Shown: piece after piece, positions 18,322 to 25,931 of the stretch
Layout of the letters: every line of letters starts with the position of its first letter
How positions within the stretch are numbered: position 1 is the stretch's first letter
Assembly: GCA_965202675.1 (NCBI GenBank)
Contig: OZ241842.1
Span: forward strand, 1,798,001 to 1,862,000
Origin: CATQHD01 sp965202675
GTDB taxonomy: Bacteria > Actinomycetota > Acidimicrobiia > Spongiisociales > Spongiisociaceae
DNA: 64,000 nt
Direction of reading: 5' to 3'
The notes under the pieces: model-generated
Databases searched by the model: none
Told to the model about the DNA's origin: nothing
Seen by the model: only the letters and a program-made list of their open reading frames with translations
Translations under genes and position numbers: made by a program

Positions 18322-19023
18322 TTAGAAGGAGCGGTTGCTAACAAGGCACCCGTAATCTACCGCCGCTCTTACCTGACCTATCTGCAGTTTGTAATCTGAT
18401 GCTATCAGCTCATACCACTCTTCCCCACCAGATTTCTTGGCCAAATCGGAAATCATCAAGGCAGGAACTCGCGTCCCTTCTAAGCAGGGCTGGCCTGATT
18501 GTATTTTCGGATCTACTCTGACACCCGGATGCGGTTGCCAAGCTTTAACGATTAGGTCACCGCCGAACTCCATCGGCTTGAACCCCTTCTCGTGAAAGGA
18601 ACGCAGTTCAGCGTCAATAACCTCGACCGGCTTCAAATTATGTTCAATTATATCGGCAAAGGCACCCTGGCCGCCTTTACCGATATTTACCCACCATTTT
18701 TCTACCATTCCGAAAACGGATTTCCCTAGAGTGGCTATCGCTTTATGGTGCACAAAGGGATGAGGAGTCAACAACTTGCGCGACAAATATTCCCTACCCG
18801 CCCTGATAGCTTTCTGCGGCACGCCCTCCTTGCGCAACTGTGAGATGACCCACAGGCTTATGAGGTCATAGAAGTCCAGCACTATAGGGTTGTCAGGGTT
18901 ATAAAGAGGAGTTTCTCCCGCTATCCAATGTTTAACAGTATCAATGGGCCGACCTATTAGTCGAGCAACATCGGCCAAGCTGTACACTCCCAAATCGAGA
19001 AAATCACCTGTTTTTGTCGACAT
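18322..19023 (-). CDS. DUF433-domain protein with MerR-like N-terminal helix-turn-helix
   Basis: A 233-residue protein. Residues about 10-60 (GVYSLADVARLIGRPIDTVKHWI) resemble a MerR-type DNA-binding helix-turn-helix. The C-terminal 75 residues have the DUF433 pattern (VDPKIQSGQPCLEGTRVPALMI, ending QVRAAVDYG), often found in antitoxin-like proteins. It is the last gene of the AT-rich restriction-modification operon and overlaps the CxxC gene by 20 nt. The start at 19023 has GGAGGGAAGG about 6 nt upstream. It could be a regulator of the operon or an antitoxin without a visible partner. Confidence 0.7.
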   Translation of the reverse strand: MSTKTGDFLDLGVYSLADVARLIGRPIDTVKHWIAGETPLYNPDNPIVLDFYDLISLWVISQLRKEGVPQKAIRAGREYLSRKLLTPHPFVHHKAIATLGKSVFGMVEKWWVNIGKGGQGAFADIIEHNLKPVEVIDAELRSFHEKGFKPMEFGGDLIVKAWQPHPGVRVDPKIQSGQPCLEGTRVPALMISDLAKKSGGEEWYELIASDYKLQIGQVRAAVDYGCLVSNRSF

Positions 19024-19192
19024 CAACACCTTCCCTCCATTCGGCATCCTTTAGCCCTCGTGTATAACCAGCCATATACGCACAATAAGCACATTTATGC
19101 CGGCCAGCTCCGGCCTGCCTTTCGTGTAGCCTTTGCATGATTGGGTCCAGCCGACTTTGCTTGTCTCGGTTAGGACAAAATTCCTCTCTCAT
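19004..19192 (-). CDS. Small CxxC protein of unknown function in the restriction-modification operon
   Basis: A 62-residue protein with CPNRDK at the N-terminus and HKCAYCAYMAGYTRGLKDAEW in the middle, a cysteine set that could bind one zinc ion. GGAGAGAGGAAG about 9 nt before the ATG gives a plausible ribosome binding site. It sits 48 nt after the nuclease gene and overlaps the DUF433 gene by 20 nt, so it is translated within the same operon. The cysteine-rich layout and position suggest a nuclease accessory or an HNH-like fragment, but I cannot assign a function. Confidence 0.6.
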   Translation of the reverse strand: MREEFCPNRDKQSRLDPIMQRLHERQAGAGRHKCAYCAYMAGYTRGLKDAEWREGVDVDKNR

Positions 19193-19240
19193 TTTATGAT
19201 ACTTCCTCTCTCCTACGATTGCGTTCTAGATTACACTTCT

Positions 19241-19696
19241 TTATAGATTTCCACCTGAAACATATCTTTGAAATTCTCCTTGATTAAATACATGAATCAG
19301 GTTATCTGTTGTTTCTACTTGATCCCTAAGCCACTCTCCTGCTTCTTTTGTATACCCTCCTCCATCCAAAACAACAATAGTCGGGTATATACCTGCTCTA
19401 ATATTCTCAACCAAAAACGGGTATTTTTCGTCCACACTACCTGCACTAGCCTGCCATTTGCACTCTATCACTAGACAGTCCGGCCATAGTTGGGGATGAT
19501 ATAAGATAAAATCTACTTGTCTCTGCTTTTTGTATATTGACGATCCTGCTACAAACTGCTGAGCAAAGATAGGTTGTTCTAGCTCCCGCATAGCCAAGAA
19601 GGCCTTAGCTGGTTTAATACGCAAGTATCCTTCGGTCTCTAGAATAGCTACCACAAACCGTTCGAGTACACGTCCCGTGCTACTTGCTTTTGGCAT
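19241..19696 (-). CDS. PD-(D/E)XK nuclease, probable type II restriction endonuclease
   Basis: A 151-residue protein. The nuclease core is VDFIL (Asp about residue 62) with LVIECKWQ (Glu 78, Lys 80), the D-ExK catalytic set. The start ATG overlaps the methyltransferase stop by one base (TGATG), so translation is coupled after the methyltransferase, an order that protects host DNA before cleavage activity appears. Base composition is about 40-45% GC, unlike the flanking genes. The recognition sequence cannot be read from the sequence. Confidence 0.72.
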   Translation of the reverse strand: MPKASSTGRVLERFVVAILETEGYLRIKPAKAFLAMRELEQPIFAQQFVAGSSIYKKQRQVDFILYHPQLWPDCLVIECKWQASAGSVDEKYPFLVENIRAGIYPTIVVLDGGGYTKEAGEWLRDQVETTDNLIHVFNQGEFQRYVSGGNL

Positions 19697-20508
19697 CAGT
19701 AACTAGTAATAATTAACTCGGGTACAGGCGAGCGCCCGTTACCATTGCTGTTTATATTTCTTGGTGCTGAAACACTATGGAACGTAAATCCATCATATAT
19801 TTCTCGTATGAATGAGGTATCCGCGTTTGATATCATTACAAACACACCAGATTCTGCCCAGTTAACTGCACAGTCCCTAAGAAGCTCTTGAGCGTCATCG
19901 TTAAATCCGTTACTGCTGTAGTTAGTAAATGTACCATGATACGGAGGGTCACAGTACACAAAGTCACCTTCATTTGGTGTTATTTCACAAAAACTTCTCG
20001 CCTTCAGATCAGCCTTTTGTAAGTTAGTACTAACCAATAATATATTATCTTTGTCGCAAATCTTTGGGTTTGAATAGCTACCGCGTGGAACATTAAAATC
20101 CCCATCTTTGTTGACACGATACAAGCCATTGTAGCAGGTCTTGTTCAAGTAGATAAATCTTGCCGATAATTCAATAGGATCTGAAAGATCTTGTTGGTCT
20201 CTGATCTCATAATAATAATCTTCGTCTTCGTGAAAGTAAGTGTGTTCAAGTAACCGATCGATTACTTCGGGGGCACGATCTCGCACCATTTTATAGGTCA
20301 AGATGAGTTCAGCATTGATATCAGACAGCATTACTCTTTCCAAAGATGGATAAAGCGCAAAAAAGATAGCACCACCACCCAAGAATGGTTCCCAGTAAGT
20401 ACCCTTAAACTCGGGGGACAATCGCCTTATTGTCTCAACAAGGGCACGCTTGCCTCCCGCCCATTTTATAAAGGGGCGGACCTTGTTCTCTCTCTCTCTC
20501 TCTCTCAT
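19696..20508 (-). CDS. D12-class (Dam-like) adenine-N6 DNA methyltransferase
   Basis: A 270-residue protein. FIKWAGGK (near 12-19), YWEPFLGGG (SAM binding, about 38-46), DINAELI and FVYCDPPYHG (catalytic DPPY, about 185) appear in the alpha-class order of Dam and DpnM. It would protect the target of the adjacent nuclease. ATG at 20508 has AGGAG 9 nt upstream; the in-frame ATG at 20517 touches it. The first six codons after the start are an uninterrupted AG repeat, so slippage would shift the frame. The gene is AT-rich and starts downstream of a damage-type promoter motif. The frame continues upstream only as antisense of the dehydrogenase gene. Confidence 0.9.
   Translation of the reverse strand: MRERERENKVRPFIKWAGGKRALVETIRRLSPEFKGTYWEPFLGGGAIFFALYPSLERVMLSDINAELILTYKMVRDRAPEVIDRLLEHTYFHEDEDYYYEIRDQQDLSDPIELSARFIYLNKTCYNGLYRVNKDGDFNVPRGSYSNPKICDKDNILLVSTNLQKADLKARSFCEITPNEGDFVYCDPPYHGTFTNYSSNGFNDDAQELLRDCAVNWAESGVFVMISNADTSFIREIYDGFTFHSVSAPRNINSNGNGRSPVPELIITSY
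20488..20506 (-). repeat. (GA)9 microsatellite at the methyltransferase start codon
   Basis: Nineteen bases of uninterrupted GA dinucleotide on the coding strand, beginning with the G of the ATG and encoding RERERE. Two-base repeats of this length are prone to polymerase slippage, and any gain or loss not divisible by three would frameshift the gene after the seventh codon. Both candidate ATGs lie upstream of it. Confidence 0.9.
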
Positions 20509-20588
20509 TAGGTTCATCTCCTCGATCCCAGTCGTCCTCTTGTAGCCAGGAATCGCGCCTTCGAGAGTGTTAATCCCGTATGGTACAT

Positions 20589-20611
20589 ACCCTACCCTTC
20601 GGGTGTGACAA
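20589..20611 (-). promoter_or_regulatory. RecA-NDp/PafBC-like promoter motif upstream of the methyltransferase
   Basis: The minus strand reads TTGTCACAC, CCGAAGGG, TAGGGT. It matches TTGTCRGTG-N8-TAnnnT in geometry and has the TTGTCA start in full. It lies about 80 nt upstream of the methyltransferase start, between that gene and the end of the dehydrogenase gene. Confidence 0.6.
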
Positions 20612-20639
20612 AGCGGGGGCAATTCGGCAAAAGACCAGG

Positions 20640-21512
20640 TCAGAGGCCTTTGGGGTGCCATACAGTTTTGATTTCGGTGAAGGCGGCTATGTGGTAGGGG
20701 CTCTGGGCCGTTGCGTCGTCCATCCAGTCGATTTTGGCATCCGGGGGGCCCGCCACCCGCTTTACTCCGTCGGCGGCCGCCTCCTCCAGCCCGGGCAGGG
20801 CCTCCGGGTCGGCGCCGCAGGCGTCCAAGGCGTTCACGTCCAGGTGCGAGGCCAGGTAGGGCGCCGTCCCCGACTTGGGGCCGGTGAGGATGTTCACCAC
20901 CCCGCCCGGCACGTCGGCGGTGGCCATCGCCTCGGCCAGAGCAACGGCGGGCGTGGGCCAGCGTTCCGAGGCCAGCACCACCGCCGTGTTGCCCGACACG
21001 ATCACCGGCGCCAGCCGGGACACCAAACCCAGCAGGGCCGGCGCCTCCGGGGCGATCACCCCCACCACCCCGGTCGGCTCCGGTGCGGAGATGTTGAAGA
21101 ACGGCCCGGCCACCGGGTTCAGGTTCCCGATCACCTGCTGGTACTTGTCGGCCCACCCCGCATACCAGACCAGGCGGTCTATCGACCGGTGCACCTCCCG
21201 GCGGGCCTTGGCGCTGCCGCCCCCCGCCGTCCTGACCTGGGCGGCGAAGGACTCCGCCCGGTCCTCCACCATCTCGGCGATCCGGTAGATGATCTGACCG
21301 CGGTTGTATCCGGTGCGGGCGGCCCAGCCGGGCTGGGCGCGGCGGGCGGCCCTGACCGCCCCGCGCAGGTCCTTGCGGGTGGCGGCCGCCGCCCGGGCGA
21401 TCACCTCCCCCCGGTGGTCGAGCGCCGGATAGGTGCGGCCCGACTCGGAGCGGGGAAAGTCCCCGTTCACATACAGCTTGTAGGTCTTGCGCACCTCGAC
21501 CCGCCCGCTCAT
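20640..21512 (-). CDS. Short aldehyde dehydrogenase-like protein without catalytic residues
   Basis: A 290-residue protein with the N-terminal NAD-binding half of the aldehyde dehydrogenase fold (LYVNGDFPRSESGRTYP, GVVGVIAPEAPALLGLVSRLAP, GNTAVVLASERWPTPAVALAEA, PGGVVNILTG). The catalytic Cys and Glu region is missing; the chain ends about 200 residues short of a full enzyme. It overlaps the full-length dehydrogenase gene by 4 nt (ATGA). The pair looks like the two halves of ALDH16, in which the second domain is inactive, here encoded by two genes. A structural or dimerisation role is likely. Confidence 0.78.
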   Translation of the reverse strand: MSGRVEVRKTYKLYVNGDFPRSESGRTYPALDHRGEVIARAAAATRKDLRGAVRAARRAQPGWAARTGYNRGQIIYRIAEMVEDRAESFAAQVRTAGGGSAKARREVHRSIDRLVWYAGWADKYQQVIGNLNPVAGPFFNISAPEPTGVVGVIAPEAPALLGLVSRLAPVIVSGNTAVVLASERWPTPAVALAEAMATADVPGGVVNILTGPKSGTAPYLASHLDVNALDACGADPEALPGLEEAAADGVKRVAGPPDAKIDWMDDATAQSPYHIAAFTEIKTVWHPKGL

Positions 21513-23005
21513 TGCCCGCCCCCGCCCCGCAGATAGGGAAGCAGGCCGTGGCGGCCGCCCTCTCGTCCGAACCCCGACTCCCGATATCCGCCGAACGGAG
21601 AGGCCGGGTCGAACTTGTTGTAGGTGTTGGCCCACACCACCCCCGCCCGCAGACGGTCGGCCATCCACAGTATCCGGGAGCCCTTGGAAGTCCACACCCC
21701 GGCCGACAGCCCATAGGGGGTGTTGTTGGCCTTCTCCACCGCCTCGGCGGGGGTGCGGAAGGTCATGACCGACAGCACCGGCCCGAAGATCTCTTCCCTG
21801 GCGATCCGATGGCCCTGCGACACGCCCATGAACAAGGTGGGGGCGAACCAGTAGCCCCGCTCGGGAAGGGCGCAGGGCGGTTGGTATATCTCGGCGCCTT
21901 CGTCCATCCCCGCCGCCACGAGTTCGCCTATCCTGTCAAGCTGCTCACGGCTGTTGATCGCCCCCACATCGGTGTTCTTGTCGAGCGGATCGCCCACCCG
22001 CAACGCGGCCAGCCTCGCCTTCAGCTTGTCCATGAAGGCCTCATATATCGACTCCTGCACCAGCAGCCGGCTTCCGGCGCAGCACACGTGGCCCTGGTTG
22101 AAGAATATGCCGTTTACCACCCCCTCCACCGCCTGGTCGATAGGGGCGTCTTCGAAGACGACGTGGGGCGCCTTTCCGCCCAGCTCCAGAGTGAGCCTCT
22201 TGCCCGAACCGGCCAGCCGCTTCTGGATCAGCTTGCCCACCTCGGTCGAACCGGTGAAAGCCACCTTGTCCACTCCGGGATGGGTTACCAACTCGGCCCC
22301 CGTTTCTCCGCCCCCCGTCACGATGTTCAGGACTCCGGGCGGCAGGCCCGCCTCGACGGTCAGGCGGGCAAAAGCCAGGGCGGTCAAAGGGGTGGTCTCG
22401 GCCGGCTTGAGCACCACCGTGTTGCCGGCGGCCAGGGCGGGCGCGACCTTCCAGGCCAGCATCAGCATCGGAAAGTTCCAGGGGATCACCTGGGCCGCCA
22501 CCCCCAGCGGGCGGGAATCCATACCGGGGAAGGCGTATTCCAGCTTGTCCGCCCACCCGGCGTAATAGAAGAAATGGGCCGACGCCAGGGGCAGGTCCAC
22601 GTCGCGGGATTCCTTGATCGGCTTGCCCCCGTCCAGGGTTTCCAGCACCGCAAACTCCCTCGACCGCTCGGCCAGCATGCGGGCCAGCCGGTAGAGGTAT
22701 TTCGCCCGCTCCTTGCCTACCATCTTCCCCCAGGAGCCGTTGTACGCCTTGCGGGCCGACGCAGCCGCCCGGTCTACATCATCGGCGCCTCCTTCGGCCA
22801 CCCGGCTCAGGGTCTCTTCGGTGGCCGGGTTGACCGTGGGGATATAGCGGTTGGCGGAGGGCGGGCTGGGCTGCCCGTCGATCCAGAGGTCGTAGCTCTC
22901 GTCTATGGAAACCAGGTCGGAGGCTTCCAGGGAGACGGAGTAGTCCAGCCCGGCGGGAACTATCTCCCCTCTCCCGGCGGGCGCGGGCGGCGGGCCGTCG
23001 GCCAT
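21509..23005 (-). CDS. Aldehyde dehydrogenase, catalytic
   Basis: A 498-residue NAD(P)-dependent aldehyde dehydrogenase. PWNFPMLMLAWKVAPALAAGN is the Rossmann entry, the general base is in LELGGKAP (Glu about 271), the nucleophile is in GHVCCAGSR (Cys about 308), and EEIFGPVL and PFGGYRESGFGRE close the fold. It lies 4 nt after deoC, so it may oxidise the acetaldehyde released by deoxyribose-phosphate aldolase to acetate. It overlaps the catalytically empty partner gene downstream. Confidence 0.92.
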   Translation of the reverse strand: MADGPPPAPAGRGEIVPAGLDYSVSLEASDLVSIDESYDLWIDGQPSPPSANRYIPTVNPATEETLSRVAEGGADDVDRAAASARKAYNGSWGKMVGKERAKYLYRLARMLAERSREFAVLETLDGGKPIKESRDVDLPLASAHFFYYAGWADKLEYAFPGMDSRPLGVAAQVIPWNFPMLMLAWKVAPALAAGNTVVLKPAETTPLTALAFARLTVEAGLPPGVLNIVTGGGETGAELVTHPGVDKVAFTGSTEVGKLIQKRLAGSGKRLTLELGGKAPHVVFEDAPIDQAVEGVVNGIFFNQGHVCCAGSRLLVQESIYEAFMDKLKARLAALRVGDPLDKNTDVGAINSREQLDRIGELVAAGMDEGAEIYQPPCALPERGYWFAPTLFMGVSQGHRIAREEIFGPVLSVMTFRTPAEAVEKANNTPYGLSAGVWTSKGSRILWMADRLRAGVVWANTYNKFDPASPFGGYRESGFGREGGRHGLLPYLRGGGGQ

Positions 23006-23009
23006 CCGG

Positions 23010-23978
23010 TCAGTCCTTTGTGAAGTAGTCGGGCGACTGGTAGCGGCCCTCGCGAACCCACCGGATCTGCATGATGAGATCGTTGAGAAGGCCGGACACC
23101 CCGAACCGAAGGCGTGAAGGGGTGAGCCAGGCCGGCCCCAGGGTTTCGGAGACCATCACCAGATAGCGGACGGCCTGCTTGGCCGCGCTGATTCCTCCGG
23201 CCGGTTTCATGCCGACCGCCCGACCGGAGGCGGTGTAGAAATCACGGATGGCCTCCAGCATCACCAGGACAACCGGGGGGGAGGCGCCGGGCGGTATCTT
23301 GCCGGTGGAGGTCTTGATGAAATCGGCGCCGGCCGCCATGGCCAGCATGGAGGCCCTCCGCACATTGTCATAAGGACCCAGCTCGCCGGTCTCGAGGATC
23401 ACCTTGAGGCGGGCGGGTCGGCAGGCTTCTCGAACGGCGGCGATCTCTTCGTACACCTTCAGATAGTCGCCGGACAGGAAAGCGCCGCGGTCGATAACCA
23501 TGTCGATCTCGTCGGCGCCTTCGGACACCGCCCAAGCCGCCTCCGCCAGCTTGACCTCCAGGGGAGCCTGGCCGGAAGGGAAGTATGTCGCCACCGACGC
23601 AACCAACACCCCGCTCCCCGCCAGGGCATCGACCGCCGCCCTCACCAGGTTGGGGTAGACGCAGAGGGCCGCAACAGGGGGGATGGCCGGATCGGTCGGG
23701 TCGGGCCGGGCGGCCTTGGCGGCCAGCTGGATCACCTTGCCCGGCGTGTCCCGGCCCTCCAGGGTGGTCAGGTCGCACAGGCGGACGGCCAGGTCGAGGG
23801 CGGCCAGCTTCGATTCCTGCTTGACCGAGCGGGAGGCCAGCGCCGCGGCCCGCTCGACCGCCCCCACCTCATCGACCGCCGGGACGGCGCGCAGGTACGC
23901 CCTGACGGCCTTCGGGGTAACCGAAGGGCCGATGACCGGAGGCGCCGGATACAACGGAGCAACGGCGGGGGCTGACAT
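23010..23978 (-). CDS. deoC: Deoxyribose-phosphate aldolase
   Basis: A 322-residue class I aldolase of the longer DeoC type also found in animals. The Schiff-base lysine is in DFIKTSTGK (about residue 221), and VGMKPAGGI carries the second active-site lysine. VDEVGAVERAAALASRSVKQESKL belongs to the long N-terminal extension. It cleaves 2-deoxyribose 5-phosphate to glyceraldehyde 3-phosphate and acetaldehyde in deoxynucleoside breakdown. It is the first gene of a three-gene operon with two aldehyde dehydrogenase genes and is divergent from rmuC. Confidence 0.94.
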   Translation of the reverse strand: MSAPAVAPLYPAPPVIGPSVTPKAVRAYLRAVPAVDEVGAVERAAALASRSVKQESKLAALDLAVRLCDLTTLEGRDTPGKVIQLAAKAARPDPTDPAIPPVAALCVYPNLVRAAVDALAGSGVLVASVATYFPSGQAPLEVKLAEAAWAVSEGADEIDMVIDRGAFLSGDYLKVYEEIAAVREACRPARLKVILETGELGPYDNVRRASMLAMAAGADFIKTSTGKIPPGASPPVVLVMLEAIRDFYTASGRAVGMKPAGGISAAKQAVRYLVMVSETLGPAWLTPSRLRFGVSGLLNDLIMQIRWVREGRYQSPDYFTKD

Positions 23979-24008
23979 CTGAGGGCCAAGCCTATCGGAG
24001 TCCCGAAG

Positions 24009-24031
24009 ATGTCACACCCCCTCCGTACCCT
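24009..24031 (+). promoter_or_regulatory. RecA-NDp/PafBC-like promoter motif upstream of rmuC
   Basis: The plus strand reads ATGTCACAC, CCCCTCCG, TACCCT, with 8 nt from the last base to the rmuC ATG at 24040. The first 16 nt after the initial base are identical to the ssb site. The short distance implies a leaderless or nearly leaderless mRNA. Confidence 0.6.
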
Positions 24032-24039
24032 GTCCGGGT

Positions 24040-25122
24040 ATGGAACCTATAACCATTTTCGCCTTCGTCCTGGCGGCGCTCGGGGTGTTGACGGCGCTGG
24101 CCGCCGCGTCTCGATCGCGGCGCCCCGACTCCGCGGGCGGCGCCGACCATCAGCAACAGACACAGGCCCATCTCGAGCAGGAGCGGGCCCTGATCCGGCA
24201 AGAACGGGATCTGTTCGACCAGAAGTGGGATGGGGTAACGGCCCAGGTCAGCAAGGATCTCACCGGCTTGAGCCGGGTGGTGACCGATCTGAAGCAGGAG
24301 TGGGCTGTCCAACACGAAGGCCTCACCCAGCAGCTGTCGAGCGCCGGGCAACAGCAACAGCAGCTCCTCGAGGCCACCGGCAAGCTGAACGATGTCCTCC
24401 TCAACCCCCAAGCCCGGGGTCAGTGGGGGGAGCGGATGGCCGACGACATCCTGCGGGCGGCCGGTATGAAGGAAGGCGTCAACTATCTGAAGCAGAAAAC
24501 CACCAGCGCGGGCACCAGGCCCGACTTCACCTTCCGGCTGCCCGGCGGCCTGGATCTGCACATGGACGTCAAGTTCCCCCTGGAAGGCTACATCCGCTAC
24601 CTGGAAGCCCCGACCGATTCGGAGAGAGACCGGGCGCTCAAGAGCTTCGGCCAAGCCGTCCGGGGCCACGTGAAGGCCCTCGCCTCGCGGGACGAATACA
24701 AGGAATCGACCGACGCGGTCGGGTTCGTGCTGATGTTCATTCCCAACGACGGGGTCTACGCCTTCATCCACGAGCACCACGGGCAGGTGTTCGCCGAGGC
24801 GCTCCGGGACCGGGTGGTGGTCTGCTCCCCCACGACGCTTTTCGCCATGCTCGCCCTGGTGCGCCAGGCCATGGAAACCATCGCCCTGGAGCGGTCGTCC
24901 CAGGAGATACTCGAGCACCTGTCCAATTTCACCGACCAGTGGGAGAAGTACGTAGAGAAATACGAGCTGGTGCAAAAGCGCCTGCGGCTGCTCGGCGAGG
25001 CCTTCGACGACCTGACCGGCGTCCGCAGCCGTCAGCTGCAGCGGCAGCTGGACCGCATCGAAGATCTCAAAACCCGCTCCGGGCAGGCCGCCCTCCCGTA
25101 CGAACAGGATCCGGGCATGTGA
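24040..25122 (+). CDS. rmuC: DNA recombination protein RmuC
   Basis: A 360-residue protein. An N-terminal membrane helix (residues about 3-24) is followed by a long Gln/Glu-rich coiled coil (about 40-125) and the RmuC nuclease-like domain (QWGERMADDILRAAGM, RPDFTFRLPGGLDLHMDVKFPLEGY, FIPNDGVYAFI). In E. coli RmuC limits inversions at short inverted repeats. The PD-D-K arrangement (RPDFTF then DVKFP) fits the family's restriction-endonuclease-like core. A damage-type promoter motif lies 9 nt upstream, which fits a repair role. Confidence 0.93.
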   Translation: MEPITIFAFVLAALGVLTALAAASRSRRPDSAGGADHQQQTQAHLEQERALIRQERDLFDQKWDGVTAQVSKDLTGLSRVVTDLKQEWAVQHEGLTQQLSSAGQQQQQLLEATGKLNDVLLNPQARGQWGERMADDILRAAGMKEGVNYLKQKTTSAGTRPDFTFRLPGGLDLHMDVKFPLEGYIRYLEAPTDSERDRALKSFGQAVRGHVKALASRDEYKESTDAVGFVLMFIPNDGVYAFIHEHHGQVFAEALRDRVVVCSPTTLFAMLALVRQAMETIALERSSQEILEHLSNFTDQWEKYVEKYELVQKRLRLLGEAFDDLTGVRSRQLQRQLDRIEDLKTRSGQAALPYEQDPGM

Positions 25123-25159
25123 CGCACAGGCGCGAGCAAGCGGCGCCCGCGGCGTTGCC

Positions 25160-25855
25160 CTACCCGGCCGGCTTGGCGGCGGACCGGCCTCCGGAAGCGA
25201 TGCGGAAACCCAACCAGATCAGGGTCACCGCCGCCAGCAGCGTTACCGCGAACCCCTGCTCGGCGCCCAGAGCCAGGACGGTGCCGCCGGCGGAGGCCGA
25301 CAGGACGCCCGCCGCTATGACGGCGTTGCCCCACACGACCCGCCGGTTCCGGCGCCAGAACCGTACCGCCGACACCAGCGCCAGCGCGATGATGATGGAC
25401 GCCCCCATCCCTCCCCCGATCGCCGCCCACAGCCTGGGGCCGAACATCTCCGACCAGAGCTCCCGCCCGCCCGGAACCCCGTCGGCGGGGAGCGGACCCG
25501 CGTCGAAGGGCTGCGCCAGGGTCATCGGAATGGAAATGGCGAAGAACGGGAACAGCAGCATCAGCATCGCGTGGCCCGCCCGCCGCCCCACCACCAGGAA
25601 CATCGAGCCGAGCGCCAGTACAGGGATGTTGACGATCGCTCCGAACAGGAAGAACGTCCGGTAGCTGGCCGAAGTCCAGCCGGCGGCCGTTCCGGCGAAC
25701 AGCGCCCAGGTGGCGACGGCGAAGAACCCGACCCCGGCCGCGTAGGCGGCGTTGTGGGGGCTGGGCCTAGCCCGGTATCTCCGCAGGAGGTCGAAGAGAA
25801 ACACCGTGGCAATCAGGCCGGCGGCGAAGGCCGGGGCGGCTCTCATGGCGCCCAT
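25160..25855 (-). CDS. Integral membrane protein of unknown function
   Basis: A 231-residue, strongly hydrophobic protein with about seven predicted membrane helices: AFAAGLIATVFLFDLL, AAGVGFFAVATWALFAG, TFFLFGAIVNIPVLALGSMF, AMLMLLFPFFAISIPM, LWAAIGGGMGASIIIALALV, and two more near the C-terminus. I recognise no family. The start is placed at MGAMRAAP (25855); MRAAP at 25846 is equally possible and no ribosome binding site decides between them. It is convergent with rmuC and divergent from metG. Confidence 0.6.
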   Translation of the reverse strand: MGAMRAAPAFAAGLIATVFLFDLLRRYRARPSPHNAAYAAGVGFFAVATWALFAGTAAGWTSASYRTFFLFGAIVNIPVLALGSMFLVVGRRAGHAMLMLLFPFFAISIPMTLAQPFDAGPLPADGVPGGRELWSEMFGPRLWAAIGGGMGASIIIALALVSAVRFWRRNRRVVWGNAVIAAGVLSASAGGTVLALGAEQGFAVTLLAAVTLIWLGFRIASGGRSAAKPAG

Positions 25856-25931
25856 CGTAGGCGGGCGGTGCAGAGGCGGGCGGGCGCGGCGCCCCGCCGA
25901 ACTCCCCGGTCTTGCGGTAGCCTGGGAAACC

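Noticed and set aside
19268..19474. Plus-strand open frame inside the nuclease gene
   Set aside because: Antisense to the PD-(D/E)XK nuclease, whose catalytic motifs are clear.
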